Shown: positions 50,838 to 58,907 of the stretch, one piece after another
How the letters are laid out: every line of letters starts with the position of its first letter
Position numbering within the stretch: position 1 is the first letter of the stretch
Assembly: GCF_018130465.1 (NCBI RefSeq)
Contig: NZ_JAFCKJ010000009.1
Span: 1-64,000, forward strand
Length of the DNA: 64,000 nucleotides
DNA from: Bradyrhizobium canariense
Lineage (GTDB): Bacteria; Pseudomonadota; Alphaproteobacteria; Rhizobiales; Xanthobacteraceae
Reading direction: 5' to 3'
Position numbers and translations under genes: made by a program
The notes under the pieces: generated by a model
Databases searched by the model: none
The model's input: only the letters and a program-made list of their open reading frames with translations
What the model was told of the DNA's origin: nothing

Positions 50838-52109
50838 ATGAGCAGCACGTTCGACGCCGACGACAAATCCGCGGGGACGACTCGCCGCCGCTTTCTGCGC
50901 GGGAGCGCTGCGGCTGCGGGTGGTACTGTCCTGGGCGCCGGCGCATCGGCTGCCGCCGAGACCGACAACCTTCCACCCAACATCCCGGAATGGATGAAGG
51001 CTCCGGGCGAACCGATGGGAAGCCACCCTTATGGCGCGCCGTCACCGTTCGAGAAGGGCGTCGTCAAGAACATCTCGAAGACTCTCAAGCAGTACCTATC
51101 GGCCTCCAGCCGGACGCCATTGCAGGAGCTCGATGGCATCATCACGCCGAACGGACTGTTCTACGAACGGCATCATGGCGGCGTTCCGACCATCGATCCG
51201 GCCCAGCACCGGTTGATGCTGCACGGGCTGGTCGAGCGCCCGCTGATCTTCACAATGGACGAGCTCAGGCGCTTTCCGTCGGAATCGCGCGTCCACTTTC
51301 TCGAATGCTCCGGCAATCCCGGCTACAGCAAGCCTTACGGCAAGACAGCGTCGGACCTTGTGGGGCTGGTGAGTTGTGCAGAATGGACCGGCGTCAGCCT
51401 CAAGCTGGTGCTCCAGGAGGCCGGGTTGAAGCCGGATGCCAAATGGGTCGTCGCCGAGGGAGCCGACGCGGCCGCGCTGACCCGCAGCATCCCGATCGAG
51501 AAATGCCTCGAGGACGCCATGCTGGTTTACAGCCAGAACGGGGAGCGGCTGCGTCCGCAGCAGGGCTATCCGCTGCGGCTGTTCCTGCCGGGCTTCGAGG
51601 GCAACATGAGCGTGAAGTGGCTGCGCCGCCTGCATGTGACGGCGGAGCCGGTTTATTCGCGCGAGGAGACCTCGAAATACACCGACCTCCTGCCGGACGG
51701 CACCGCGCGTGAATTTTCATTCTACATGGAGGCGAAGTCGATCATCACGCGCCCCTCGGGCGGCCAACGTCTGAGCGCGCCCGGCTTCCACGAGATCACC
51801 GGCGTCGCTTGGAGCGGGCATGGCAAGATCGCGCGCGTCGAAGTATCCCTCGATGACGGCAAGAACTGGCAGGATGCGCGATTGCAAGAGCCGGTGCTGA
51901 CGCGCGCGCTCACGCGCTTCCGTTTGCCGTGGCGATGGGACGGCAAGCCAGCCGTGATCCAGAGCCGTGCCATCGACGAGACCGACTATGTGCAGCCGAC
52001 GCTCTCCGAGCTGCTCGCGGTGCGCGGCGAGAACTATTTCTACCACAACAACGCGATCTGGCCCTGGCGCATCGCGGCCGACGGCGAGGTGACCAATGCG
52101 CTTGCGTGA
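50838..52109 (+). CDS. soxC: SoxC-type molybdopterin sulfite/sulfane dehydrogenase
   Basis: The 423-residue protein belongs to the sulfite-oxidase family. A Tat leader (TRRRFLRGSAAAAGG) sends it folded to the periplasm. The Moco-ligand Cys is in VHFLECSGNPGY near residue 160. The C-terminal dimer domain follows. It pairs with the cytochrome gene that overlaps by 14 bp, as SoxC does with SoxD. No soxXYZAB genes are present, so it may act as a free sulfite dehydrogenase. ATG 50838 follows a GAGGA site; a longer start at 50763 is possible. Confidence 0.9.
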   Translation: MSSTFDADDKSAGTTRRRFLRGSAAAAGGTVLGAGASAAAETDNLPPNIPEWMKAPGEPMGSHPYGAPSPFEKGVVKNISKTLKQYLSASSRTPLQELDGIITPNGLFYERHHGGVPTIDPAQHRLMLHGLVERPLIFTMDELRRFPSESRVHFLECSGNPGYSKPYGKTASDLVGLVSCAEWTGVSLKLVLQEAGLKPDAKWVVAEGADAAALTRSIPIEKCLEDAMLVYSQNGERLRPQQGYPLRLFLPGFEGNMSVKWLRRLHVTAEPVYSREETSKYTDLLPDGTAREFSFYMEAKSIITRPSGGQRLSAPGFHEITGVAWSGHGKIARVEVSLDDGKNWQDARLQEPVLTRALTRFRLPWRWDGKPAVIQSRAIDETDYVQPTLSELLAVRGENYFYHNNAIWPWRIAADGEVTNALA

Positions 52110-52638
52110 GATTTGCAGCATCGCCGTCGCAATCGTGGTGTCTGTCTTTGCAGTCGAAGCGCAGGCGCAAAGCCTGTACGGCATCGGACGCCCCGCGACG
52201 GCTGCGGAGATCGCGGGCTGGAATATCGATATCGGGCGCGACGGCAGCAATCTGCCGAAGGGAAGTGGCTCGGTCAGCCATGGGCGCGAGGTGTTCGCCC
52301 AGCAATGTGCTTCGTGCCATGGCGACCAAGGCGAGGGCGGACTGGGTGATCGGCTCGTCGGAGGGCAGGGCACGATCGGAACTCCGAAGCCGATCCGAAC
52401 GGTCGGCAGCTATTGGCCTTATGCGCCGACGCTGTTCGACTACATCCGTCGCGCGATGCCGCAGAACGCGCCGCAATCGCTGAGTGACGAGGACGTCTAT
52501 GCGGTGTCCGCCTATATCCTGAACCTGAACGGGTTGGTGGGAGCCGATGCCGCGCTCGATGCAAAATCGCTTGCGGCCGTCAAAATGCCGAACCGCGACA
52601 GGTTCGTCGGCGACGCGCGGCCTGATACCAAAAAGTGA
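52096..52638 (+). CDS. Short SoxD-like cytochrome c
   Basis: The 180-residue periplasmic protein has a Sec leader ending in AQAQ, a single heme motif AQQCASCHGDQ near residue 73, and a possible Met ligand in RRAMPQNAPQ. The N-terminal YGIGRPATAAEIAGWNIDI and the SYWPYAPTLFDYIRRAMP segment match SoxD, but two-heme SoxD proteins are about twice this length. It is therefore a one-heme version that would take electrons from SoxC. It starts 14 bp inside soxC. Confidence 0.87.
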   Translation: MRLREICSIAVAIVVSVFAVEAQAQSLYGIGRPATAAEIAGWNIDIGRDGSNLPKGSGSVSHGREVFAQQCASCHGDQGEGGLGDRLVGGQGTIGTPKPIRTVGSYWPYAPTLFDYIRRAMPQNAPQSLSDEDVYAVSAYILNLNGLVGADAALDAKSLAAVKMPNRDRFVGDARPDTKK

Positions 52639-52741
52639 TTGCCTTGAAGCGGTCAGGTTCCACGCGGTGGCTCGGAACTTGCCTAGGCAAACTGCGGAAC
52701 TCGCGGGACCTCATTGAATTAACCTGCGAGAGGAAAAACGT

Positions 52742-53038
52742 ATGGGTCATTCGATGGCAACTGGTCGCTTCGCAAACTCCATGTCCTCAGCGCTCCGCCA
52801 TCCCGGCGTGATTGCGTTGATTGTGGCCGGCGTGACGATTGCTGCGATGCTCATCGTCGATCATGGGCCATGGAATCGGGCCAAGACGCAGCCGGCTCAC
52901 GTTGCGATGTATGCGACCACGGGAGAAGCTGCGCGCGCCGCAGGTGCCGCAGTGCTCCCGACCGAACAGAAATCGCCGGTCGAGCCGGAGCGGCCGGGGC
53001 CGAAGACGTCCCCGACCGTCAATCCAGTGACGCCGTAG
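52742..53038 (+). CDS. Small single-pass membrane protein
   Basis: The 98-residue protein has one hydrophobic segment (GVIALIVAGVTIAAMLIV, about residues 22-39) after a short leader and then a Pro/Glu-rich soluble tail. It is probably inserted in the inner membrane. ATG 52742 has a GAGAGG site. No family is recognised. It lies 103 bp after the soxCD-like pair and could be linked, but nothing shows it. Confidence 0.65.
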   Translation: MGHSMATGRFANSMSSALRHPGVIALIVAGVTIAAMLIVDHGPWNRAKTQPAHVAMYATTGEAARAAGAAVLPTEQKSPVEPERPGPKTSPTVNPVTP

Positions 53039-53074
53039 TCAGATCAGTTTTGGTCAGCCCAGTTCTTGGTCAAC

Positions 53075-53283
53075 TCAGTTCTTGCGACCGTAGTTGAGGA
53101 GCCCGCCGCTGGTCTTTGGCGGATGCGCGCGAAGGGCGTCCTCGTTCGGCTCGGTGCTCCCCAGCCGGGCGGTCTGGAATGACCAGGTACCCGTTCTGAA
53201 TCTCCGGCTCATGCGTGAACAGCTCGCGGTCCCACGCCAGGCGATCGATATCGATTTCCATGATGCGCAGGTTGTCGCAAGGT
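53075..53283 (-). pseudogene. Remnant of an enolase-superfamily dehydratase C-terminus
   Basis: The minus strand encodes CDNLRIMEIDIDRLAWDREL, FTHEPEIQNGYLVIPDRP, then after a frameshift near 53155-53165 TEPNEDALRAHPPKTSGGLL and NYGRKN before the stop at 53075-53077. This is the usual ending of mandelate racemase/galactonate-type dehydratases (PDRPGWGTEPNE...HPP). The remainder of the gene is missing, and the fragment begins directly after the NRAMP stop codon. So a deletion joined the remnant to the transporter gene. It cannot make an enzyme. Confidence 0.8.
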
Positions 53284-53286
53284 TAG

Positions 53287-54576
53287 TCAGCCGATCGCGG
53301 ACGAGCCCAGCAGAGCGAGCACGGCCAGCGCCATCAGGGCGGTGCCGAGCCAGCCCAGCGCGACGAGCCATGACCGGGCCCTGAAGCGGCCCATGATTGC
53401 CTTGCTCGACACGATCAGCATCATCATCGCCATGATCGGAACGGCGACGATGCCGTTGAGCACGGCGCTCCACACCAGCATGTGAATCGAGTCGATCCCG
53501 GTGAAACCGAGCCCGAAGCCCATGATGGTTGCCGCGGCGATGATGGTGTAGAAGCCGACCGCCTCGTCCGGCTTGGCCTCGAGCGTCGCACGCCAGCCGA
53601 ATATCTCCGCCACGCCGTAGGCGGCCGAGCCTGCCAGCACCGGGATCGCGAGCAGCCCAGTGCCGATGATGCCGAGCGCGAACAGGGCGAAGGTGAAGTC
53701 GCCGGCGAGCGGGCGCAGCGCTTCGGCGGCTTGCGTTGCCGAACCGATGTTGGTGACGCCGTTGGCGTGCAGCACCGACGCGGTGGTGAGGATGATGAAG
53801 AAGGCGATGCCGTTGGAGAGCAGCATGCCGGCGATGGTGTCGGCCCGGATGCGCGCCAGCTCCGGATCGCCCTTGCGCTGCGTTTCCTCGCGCAGCGGCT
53901 TGTCACGCTTGCCCTGGTTCATCTCCTCGACCTCCTGCGAGGCCTGCCAGAAGAACAGATACGGGCTGATGGTGGTGCCGAGCACGGCAACGACCATCAT
54001 GAAATAGTCGGCGCTGACATTCGTCTTCGGCCACACCGCCGCGAGCAGTGCCGTGCTCCAAGGGATCTTTACCGTGAAGGCGGTTGCGACATAGGCGAAC
54101 AGCGCCAAAGTGAGGAATTTCAGCACCGGCGAATAGCGCCGATAGGGCATGAACACCTGTAGCAGGGTCGAGCCGGCCGCGAAGATCAGCGCGTGCTCGT
54201 GGTTGAGGCCGCCGATCACCAGCGAAAGCGCCTCCGCCATCGCCGCGATATCGGCGGCGATGTTGAAGGTGTTCGCGGCGACGAGCATGGCGACGAGCGT
54301 CAGCACCGCCCAGCGCGGGGCGATCTTCATGATGTTGGCGGCCAGCCCCTTGCCGGTGACGCGGCCGATCTGCGCGCTGACGAGTTGAATGGCGATCATG
54401 AACGGGGTGGTCAGAAACACCGTCCACAATAGCCCGTAGCCGAATTGCGCGCCGGCCTGCGAATAGGTCGCGATGCCCGACGGATCGTCGTCGGCCGCCC
54501 CGGTGACGAGACCCGGCCCCAGCCTTTGCAACAACGTCGGCGCGGATTTCGTGGGGGTGAGGGCACTGTCGCTCAT
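53287..54576 (-). CDS. NRAMP-related metal transporter
   Basis: The 429-residue inner-membrane protein has about 11 hydrophobic segments and the NRAMP fold, with GPGLVTGAADDDPSGIATYS in the first helix and GTTISPYLFFWQASQE in the sixth. Canonical NRAMP uses DPGN and MPHN to bind Mn or Fe; here these read DPSG and ISPY, so the Asn and Met ligands are lost. Such variants belong to the NRAMP-related group, for which Mg-type or other substrates are proposed. The gene is followed by the enolase remnant. Selectivity cannot be told from sequence. Confidence 0.88.
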   Translation of the reverse strand: MSDSALTPTKSAPTLLQRLGPGLVTGAADDDPSGIATYSQAGAQFGYGLLWTVFLTTPFMIAIQLVSAQIGRVTGKGLAANIMKIAPRWAVLTLVAMLVAANTFNIAADIAAMAEALSLVIGGLNHEHALIFAAGSTLLQVFMPYRRYSPVLKFLTLALFAYVATAFTVKIPWSTALLAAVWPKTNVSADYFMMVVAVLGTTISPYLFFWQASQEVEEMNQGKRDKPLREETQRKGDPELARIRADTIAGMLLSNGIAFFIILTTASVLHANGVTNIGSATQAAEALRPLAGDFTFALFALGIIGTGLLAIPVLAGSAAYGVAEIFGWRATLEAKPDEAVGFYTIIAAATIMGFGLGFTGIDSIHMLVWSAVLNGIVAVPIMAMMMLIVSSKAIMGRFRARSWLVALGWLGTALMALAVLALLGSSAIG

Positions 54577-54694
54577 GGAAGAAGGACCTCGATCGGGGGG
54601 GCGCGTCTTTTGGCAAATGCTAGTGAGGGACCAAAGGTTCCCCGCCGGTTCTCGATCGGGCTCGCGGTGCTATTTCTGATTATGCTAATCGCTT

Positions 54695-54724
54695 TTGACT
54701 CGTCGGGCAAAACACCTGTATAAG
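54695..54724 (+). promoter_or_regulatory. Promoter-like element, copy A of a three-copy family
   Basis: TTGACT (54695-54700), an 18-base spacer starting CGTCGGGCAAAACACC, and TATAAG (54719-54724) match the same element at 61822 and 63602. Unlike those, no intrinsic terminator follows, and the dioxygenase gene starts 154 bp downstream. It may therefore be that gene's promoter. The highly conserved spacer is unusual for a plain promoter. Confidence 0.6.
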
Positions 54725-54877
54725 TGCATCATCGCAACAATACTCGATGCCGGCTTTTGCGCGCGTCTTGCTCCTTTCAAGCGTCCTGCTCCTTTCGAGA
54801 TCGTCCGGACCGGCCTCGCACCCGTTTGCGGTGACGGCGGGCCTTGCGAACCTCGCGTTGAGGTTGTAGGGAGCGCC

Positions 54878-55630
54878 ATGAGCGAGCTTCTGACGCCTGC
54901 AAAGGTCGATCCGTTGGACGCGCAGCAGGCTGCCGCGCTCGACCGCGACGGCTATCTGCTGCTGCGGGGCGCGGTGCCCGAAGCCTGGCGCGATGCGCTG
55001 CGCGCCGCCTTCGATTCCGGCGTGGGGGCCGGCGACCAATGGGCTGCGCCCCGAGGCGTCGGCTGGCGCCACGCCCTCGTCGATCTGGATCCGGCGGTGC
55101 GCCAGACCTGCCGGCTGCCGTTGCTGCTGGCGGCGGGGGCGCAGATGCTGGGCGGACCTTTCTTTCTCGCCCAGGTCGAGGGCCGCGAGCCGCTCCAAGG
55201 CGGCGGCCACCAGCGGCTGCATCGCGATGGCGCAGGCATGAAGGCCGTCGCCGCCCTGGTCTTCCTCGACGATTACGGGCCGGACAATGGCGCGACGCGA
55301 CTCGTTCCGCGCCATCTCGACCAAGGCCGTTGCGATCAAGCCGATCCTCTTCGAGCCGATCTTCATCAAGCGGATCTTGATCAGGTCTTGCCGGACGAGA
55401 CTCTGTCCCTGACGATTGCGGGCGAGGCAGGGGACATCCTGGTGTTCGACGCCGATCTGCCGCATGGGGCAACCCGCAACCGCTCCGGTGCGCGGCGACG
55501 TTCGCTGCTGCTGAGCTTCATGCCCGAGCGCAACCGGGCGACCATGGACGGCTGTCGCGCAGTCCGCAACGTGCGCATGGACACCAGTGAGGTGTTTGTC
55601 CCCTCAGCGCGTGCGGTCGGGACTATTTGA
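54878..55630 (+). CDS. Phytanoyl-CoA dioxygenase-like Fe/2-oxoglutarate enzyme with repeat insert
   Basis: The 250-residue enzyme resembles the PhyH family. The proximal iron ligands are in the HRDG motif near residue 113, the distal His in LPHGATRN near residue 195, and the 2-oxoglutarate Arg region follows. Between them, residues about 153-170 are built of 5-residue units (DQADP, LRADL, HQADL, DQ), encoded by a degenerate 15-bp tandem repeat at 55334-55378. ATG 54878 has a GGGAG site; a longer frame includes a promoter-like element. The C-terminus overlaps the convergent small gene by 8 bp. Substrate is unknown. Confidence 0.8.
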   Translation: MSELLTPAKVDPLDAQQAAALDRDGYLLLRGAVPEAWRDALRAAFDSGVGAGDQWAAPRGVGWRHALVDLDPAVRQTCRLPLLLAAGAQMLGGPFFLAQVEGREPLQGGGHQRLHRDGAGMKAVAALVFLDDYGPDNGATRLVPRHLDQGRCDQADPLRADLHQADLDQVLPDETLSLTIAGEAGDILVFDADLPHGATRNRSGARRRSLLLSFMPERNRATMDGCRAVRNVRMDTSEVFVPSARAVGTI

Positions 55631-55808
55631 TGCTGACGAACATGCCCCAGGCGCCAGCCAGCGCGGCGCCTGAAAAGACGATCAGCGGGTTGTCGCAGAA
55701 CGCACTGCCATAGGTACACATCGTGACGCCGAACGAGCCGATCTCGTGATGGCTCGCGGAGTAGAACAGTCCCGACAGCACCAGCAACGCAGCGGCGACG
55801 TAATACAT
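55623..55808 (-). CDS. Small two-helix membrane protein
   Basis: The 61-residue protein has two hydrophobic segments (YYVAAALLVLSGLFY and IVFSGAALAGAWGMFVSI) joined by a loop with two Cys (MCTYGSAFCDNP). A GGAGAG site precedes ATG 55808. It is probably an inner-membrane protein with a possible disulfide on the periplasmic loop. Its stop overlaps the dioxygenase gene by 8 bp. No family is known. Confidence 0.65.
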   Translation of the reverse strand: MYYVAAALLVLSGLFYSASHHEIGSFGVTMCTYGSAFCDNPLIVFSGAALAGAWGMFVSIK

Positions 55809-55990
55809 CGACGACTCTCCGAAGTTTTCCCGATTGCGTCTTTCGCAAGGGACATTTCCCAGCATGGCGCGAACAAATTGCGTCCTGCCAAATCTGCCTT
55901 GCTGCATTTGAACTAAAGGCGATCTATCGCGCGGCAATGGAACAAATGTCCACTTTGGCACTTAGGAACTCAGTCCTCCGGCGAGGTGAG

Positions 55991-56164
55991 ATGAGTAACG
56001 AACAGCAAACCGGGCCTTCGAGGCTGCACAATTCCCAGCCTGGGCCTTCGTGCCCCAAATGCGAGACGTCCACGCGCTACCTGACTTCGATCCTCGACGT
56101 GAAACGCGATCGCTCGATCCTGATCTATCGGTGCGACGGGTGCCGCGAGGAAGTCTGGATGTGA
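55991..56164 (+). CDS. Small zinc-ribbon protein
   Basis: The 57-residue protein contains CPKCETSTRYLTSIL and RCDGCREEVWM, two Cys pairs about 27 residues apart, as in single zinc ribbons. ATG 55991 has a GAGG-rich site directly upstream. Comparable short zinc-ribbon proteins are common in rhizobia; function is unknown. Confidence 0.65.
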   Translation: MSNEQQTGPSRLHNSQPGPSCPKCETSTRYLTSILDVKRDRSILIYRCDGCREEVWM

Positions 56165-56476
56165 GCGAGGTTGGCCTGCCGACGGTGCGCCTGCCTGCAG
56201 GATGACAGGCGTCAGGGTCCGCGCCTGGCATGACGTTGCGCCTCGTCGCGCAGAAGCGACCGTTCACCAATTTGGCGGGGGTGAAGAAAGGTTTGCCGCG
56301 ATCTTCGTCAGCGATATGTCCGCGTGACAAGTTCCTAGCCGCGAACAAAATAAAGGACTCGTGGGGCGTGTGGATCGGGCGCATGATCCCGTCAACACCG
56401 AACCGCTCTTGGCCCCTATCGGTGATGAGAACGCCTTCTTGCGCTCCCGCCTTCCTCTTAGGGAAAGGAGCGCGCC
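56165..56476. other. Intergenic region without a supported gene
   Basis: The frames here lack starts and domains. It contains a GC-rich hairpin near 56190-56215 (CCTGCCTGCAGG with GATGACAGGCGTC) and should hold the promoter of the small gene at 56477. Nothing else is visible. Confidence 0.4.
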
Positions 56477-56695
56477 ATGAGGCGTCGTTTCAAGCAAGTA
56501 AAACCGTTGAAGGAGCGCCTTCTTGAAGAGGCGCAAAACCTGCGCGAGGAGGCGAAGCTGCTGCCCTCTGGGGCTCTTCGCGACGCCGCGTTGTTAAAGG
56601 CCCGCCAGGTTGAAGCGGCCGCACATATGGATGATTGGCTCGCCTCACCGGGCCCTCAGCCGCCGAAGAAGAACGATACGCCCGGACCGCGCTGA
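56477..56695 (+). CDS. Small basic helical protein, paralog A
   Basis: The 72-residue protein starts MRRRFKQVKPLKERLLEEAQ and is one long charged helix with a Pro-rich tail. It is clearly related to the protein at 60284-60484 (MQKRRRFKQTRTLDERLAEE, then DDWLASPGPQ versus ASWLSSPGLR). ATG 56477 lies 10 bases after GGAAAGG. Nothing is known of its role; small size and charge suggest nucleic-acid or partner binding. Confidence 0.75.
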   Translation: MRRRFKQVKPLKERLLEEAQNLREEAKLLPSGALRDAALLKARQVEAAAHMDDWLASPGPQPPKKNDTPGPR

Positions 56696-56737
56696 GATGA
56701 CTCGCCGCGAAACGCGACCTTCCGGCCACATTTGTCG

Positions 56738-57587
56738 TCATCCGGCAATTGAAACATCCAGCTTTTGCATCCACCGGACGGTCGGCAGTGACATGAAGCC
56801 CGGCTTTGCGAAATAGTAACCCTGAAACAGCGTGATGCCGGCCGCGCGCAAGGTCGTCAGTTCAGCCTCGCTCTCGACGCCTTCGGCCAGTACGGTGATA
56901 CCCAGCTCGCGAGCGATCGCGGCCACCGCAGACATGATCACCTGCTTGGGGTGGCTGAGATGGATGTCGCGCAGCAGCTCATGTCGATCTTGATCACGTT
57001 CGGCTGTAGCCTCGCGAGCAGGCTCAGCCCGGCATAACCCGCGCCGAAATCGTCCAGCGCGGTCCAGAACCCAAGCGACTTGTAGGCGCGGACGATATTC
57101 TCGACATGCGCCGGGTTGGTCATCCGCTCGTTCTCGGTGAATTCGAACATCAGATTCGAGGTCGGGAAGCTCGCGCGCCGCGCGGCCTCCAGCGATTTCT
57201 GGATGCACGCGCGCGGCTCGTACACTGCGTTCGGCATGAAGTTGATGGAGAGCCGCGCATGCGGGTCGTCGAACAGCTTTCACGCGGTTTCGATCGCCAT
57301 CACGCGCGCGGCCTGGTCGAATCGGTAGAGCTGGTCGTCGGTCAGTTGGCTGAGGACGCTGTGCGCGCTTTCGCCGTTTGGTCCGCGCACCAGGGCCTCA
57401 TAGCCCAGACGCGATGCTCCGCGACGTTGACGATCGGCTGGAACGCCATCTTGAATGCGAACGGCAGTTCGGTCCCGTCAGCGCACCCCGCCCATTTCAC
57501 GACCATCGCGCAACTGCCGCCCTTAACCTCGCGGAACGTACGGCTGTAGCGGTTAAGGAACAGCGAAGCGATCGTCTTGTGGCGCAC
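56738..57587 (-). pseudogene. EAL-domain gene with two frameshifts and a nonsense codon
   Basis: Three frames together encode an EAL (c-di-GMP phosphodiesterase) domain: FKMAFQPIVNVAEHRVWA and EALVRGPNGESAHS; LFDDPHARLSINFMPNAVY; ALDDFGAGYAGLSLLARLQP; and ITVLAEGVESEAEL. Breaks are a frameshift near 57400 (in the EAL motif itself), a TGA at 57280-57282 where a codon is expected between IETA and KLFDD, and a frameshift near 56980. The N-terminal CxxC region (SCAMVVKWAGCADG) is present. So the gene is inactive unless several sequence errors exist. Confidence 0.85.
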
Positions 57588-57751
57588 GGATCCTAAGAGG
57601 GAGCAGATCTCGGATGTTCAATCGTGCACACAACTCGCCGGCAGGATGGTTGAATCGCCTCGACGAAACACGGATGAAACAATGCTGAAACCCGATTGCC
57701 CTGAACTCCCCGCCCGCTGCGCCCGACCAACGAAGCGAAAAGGAGATCATC

Positions 57752-57853
57752 ATGATCCAGATCGGTTCGAAGGAAGAAGTCGCGCTTCTGCTGGCGCTGT
57801 TCGGTACGCACACCCAGCCGGTCAAGCGGCCGAAGAAATCGCAGCAGGCGTGA
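57752..57853 (+). CDS. 33-residue protein in front of kinase cluster
   Basis: ATG 57752 has a strong AAGGAG site and opens a frame of 33 residues: MIQIGSKEEVALLLALFGTH then TQPVKRPKKSQQA. It combines an amphipathic helix and a basic tail. Codon use is typical. The next gene starts 12 bp later, and an HWE kinase core follows, so it may be a small partner or simply a leader peptide. Confidence 0.55.
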   Translation: MIQIGSKEEVALLLALFGTHTQPVKRPKKSQQA

Positions 57854-57865
57854 GGCGCTGATCCC

Positions 57866-58114
57866 ATGCCAGGTTTGGCCGAATGCCAGAGCCTCTTGCG
57901 CCTTCTGATCGCAAGGGGCGACCCGAAGGCCATTCCGCTCGCCCAAGGCGCCATCGATCAATATCTGAACACGGCGCCGGCTTGCATGCGCGGGCGCGGC
58001 CTGCGCGTGCTCCAGAGCGACGCGCTCGACCAGTATGGTGCCGCGGTCGGCGTGCAGCGATCGTTTGTCGAGACGGTGGATGCCTATATCGAGCGGAAGC
58101 TTGCGGAGGAGTGA
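57866..58114 (+). CDS. Small helical protein upstream of HWE kinase
   Basis: The 82-residue protein begins MPGLAECQSLLRLLIARGDP and continues with helices (AQGAIDQYLNTAPACMRGRG, SFVETVDAYIERKLAEE). No domain is recognised. Its TGA is in the same frame as the downstream kinase, with five codons between the stop and the kinase's TTG. It could once have been the N-terminal part of that kinase, or an independent partner. Confidence 0.6.
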   Translation: MPGLAECQSLLRLLIARGDPKAIPLAQGAIDQYLNTAPACMRGRGLRVLQSDALDQYGAAVGVQRSFVETVDAYIERKLAEE

Positions 58115-58129
58115 GGGGGCTCGCGCCCA

Positions 58130-58699
58130 TTGCTGAATCATCGCGTCAAGAACTCGCTTGCCACCGTGCAGTCGATCGTCGACCAGACGCTACGACGGGC
58201 AACCGATCTGGAGTCGGCGCGCCAGACCATCAACGCGCGTATCGTTGCCCTGGCGGGAGCACATGATCTGCTCACTGTGCGCGCCTGGATGGGTGCCGAC
58301 GTTGCCGATCTGGTTGCGCGCGCGCTCGCGCCCTTCGCCACGGGTCAGATGGTCGTCGACGGCCCTTCAGTCGACGTCTCGCCGACCCAGGCCCTGGCCC
58401 TTTCACTGGCGCTGCACGAGCTCGCCACCAATGCGGCGAAGTACGGGGCGCTCTCGGGTCCCGAAGGCCGGGTCGAGCTTCGCTGGAGCGTGCAAAATGA
58501 CGGGGTCAATCTGACCTGGCGCGAAAGTGGCGGCCCGCGTGTCATTCCGCCGACACGCCGAGGCTTCGGCACGCGCCTCATCGAACGTGCAAGTCTGGAG
58601 ATGAACGGGGAGATCGGACTGGAATTCGCTCCCGACGGTGTCCGCTGCTCGATCACGGCTGCGCTCGCCGCCATCCAGGCGGGGCCAGCGGTGACCTGA
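58130..58699 (+). CDS. HWE-family histidine kinase core without sensor domain
   Basis: The frame holds a full HWE kinase core: the phospho-acceptor region HRVKNSLATVQSIVDQTL at the very N-terminus, the N-box HELATNAAKYGALS, the Trp-x-Glu motif LTWRESGG that names the family, and the G-box RRGFGTRLIE. There is no sensory or membrane region; the protein would be only 189 residues and starts at a TTG with a weak upstream GAGGAG. It may be a truncated gene, or a small cytoplasmic kinase that receives its signal from a partner. Confidence 0.75.
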   Translation: MLNHRVKNSLATVQSIVDQTLRRATDLESARQTINARIVALAGAHDLLTVRAWMGADVADLVARALAPFATGQMVVDGPSVDVSPTQALALSLALHELATNAAKYGALSGPEGRVELRWSVQNDGVNLTWRESGGPRVIPPTRRGFGTRLIERASLEMNGEIGLEFAPDGVRCSITAALAAIQAGPAVT

Positions 58700-58907
58700 A
58701 TCTGTCTGGCGGTCCTGGCTGCCACCGGCCGGGATGCGGCGCTCGTTGGTTAAATCGGTCGATGCCTCTAGCGCGCGGAAAGCTTGACGGAGGAAGAGGT
58801 GGCCTCACCTTGTCGTTTTCGCCCCTGAGGAGACCGGGCACGAACGCGGCAACTGATGCTGCCGCGTTCCTGTCTTCATCGAATTTCGCTGGTCGGCCCC
58901 CGCGCGA

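Noticed and set aside
53041-53085. Threefold CAGTT-type repeat as a CRISPR or regulatory array
   Set aside because: The copies are short, unequal and partly within the enolase remnant's end; this is likely chance or local slippage.
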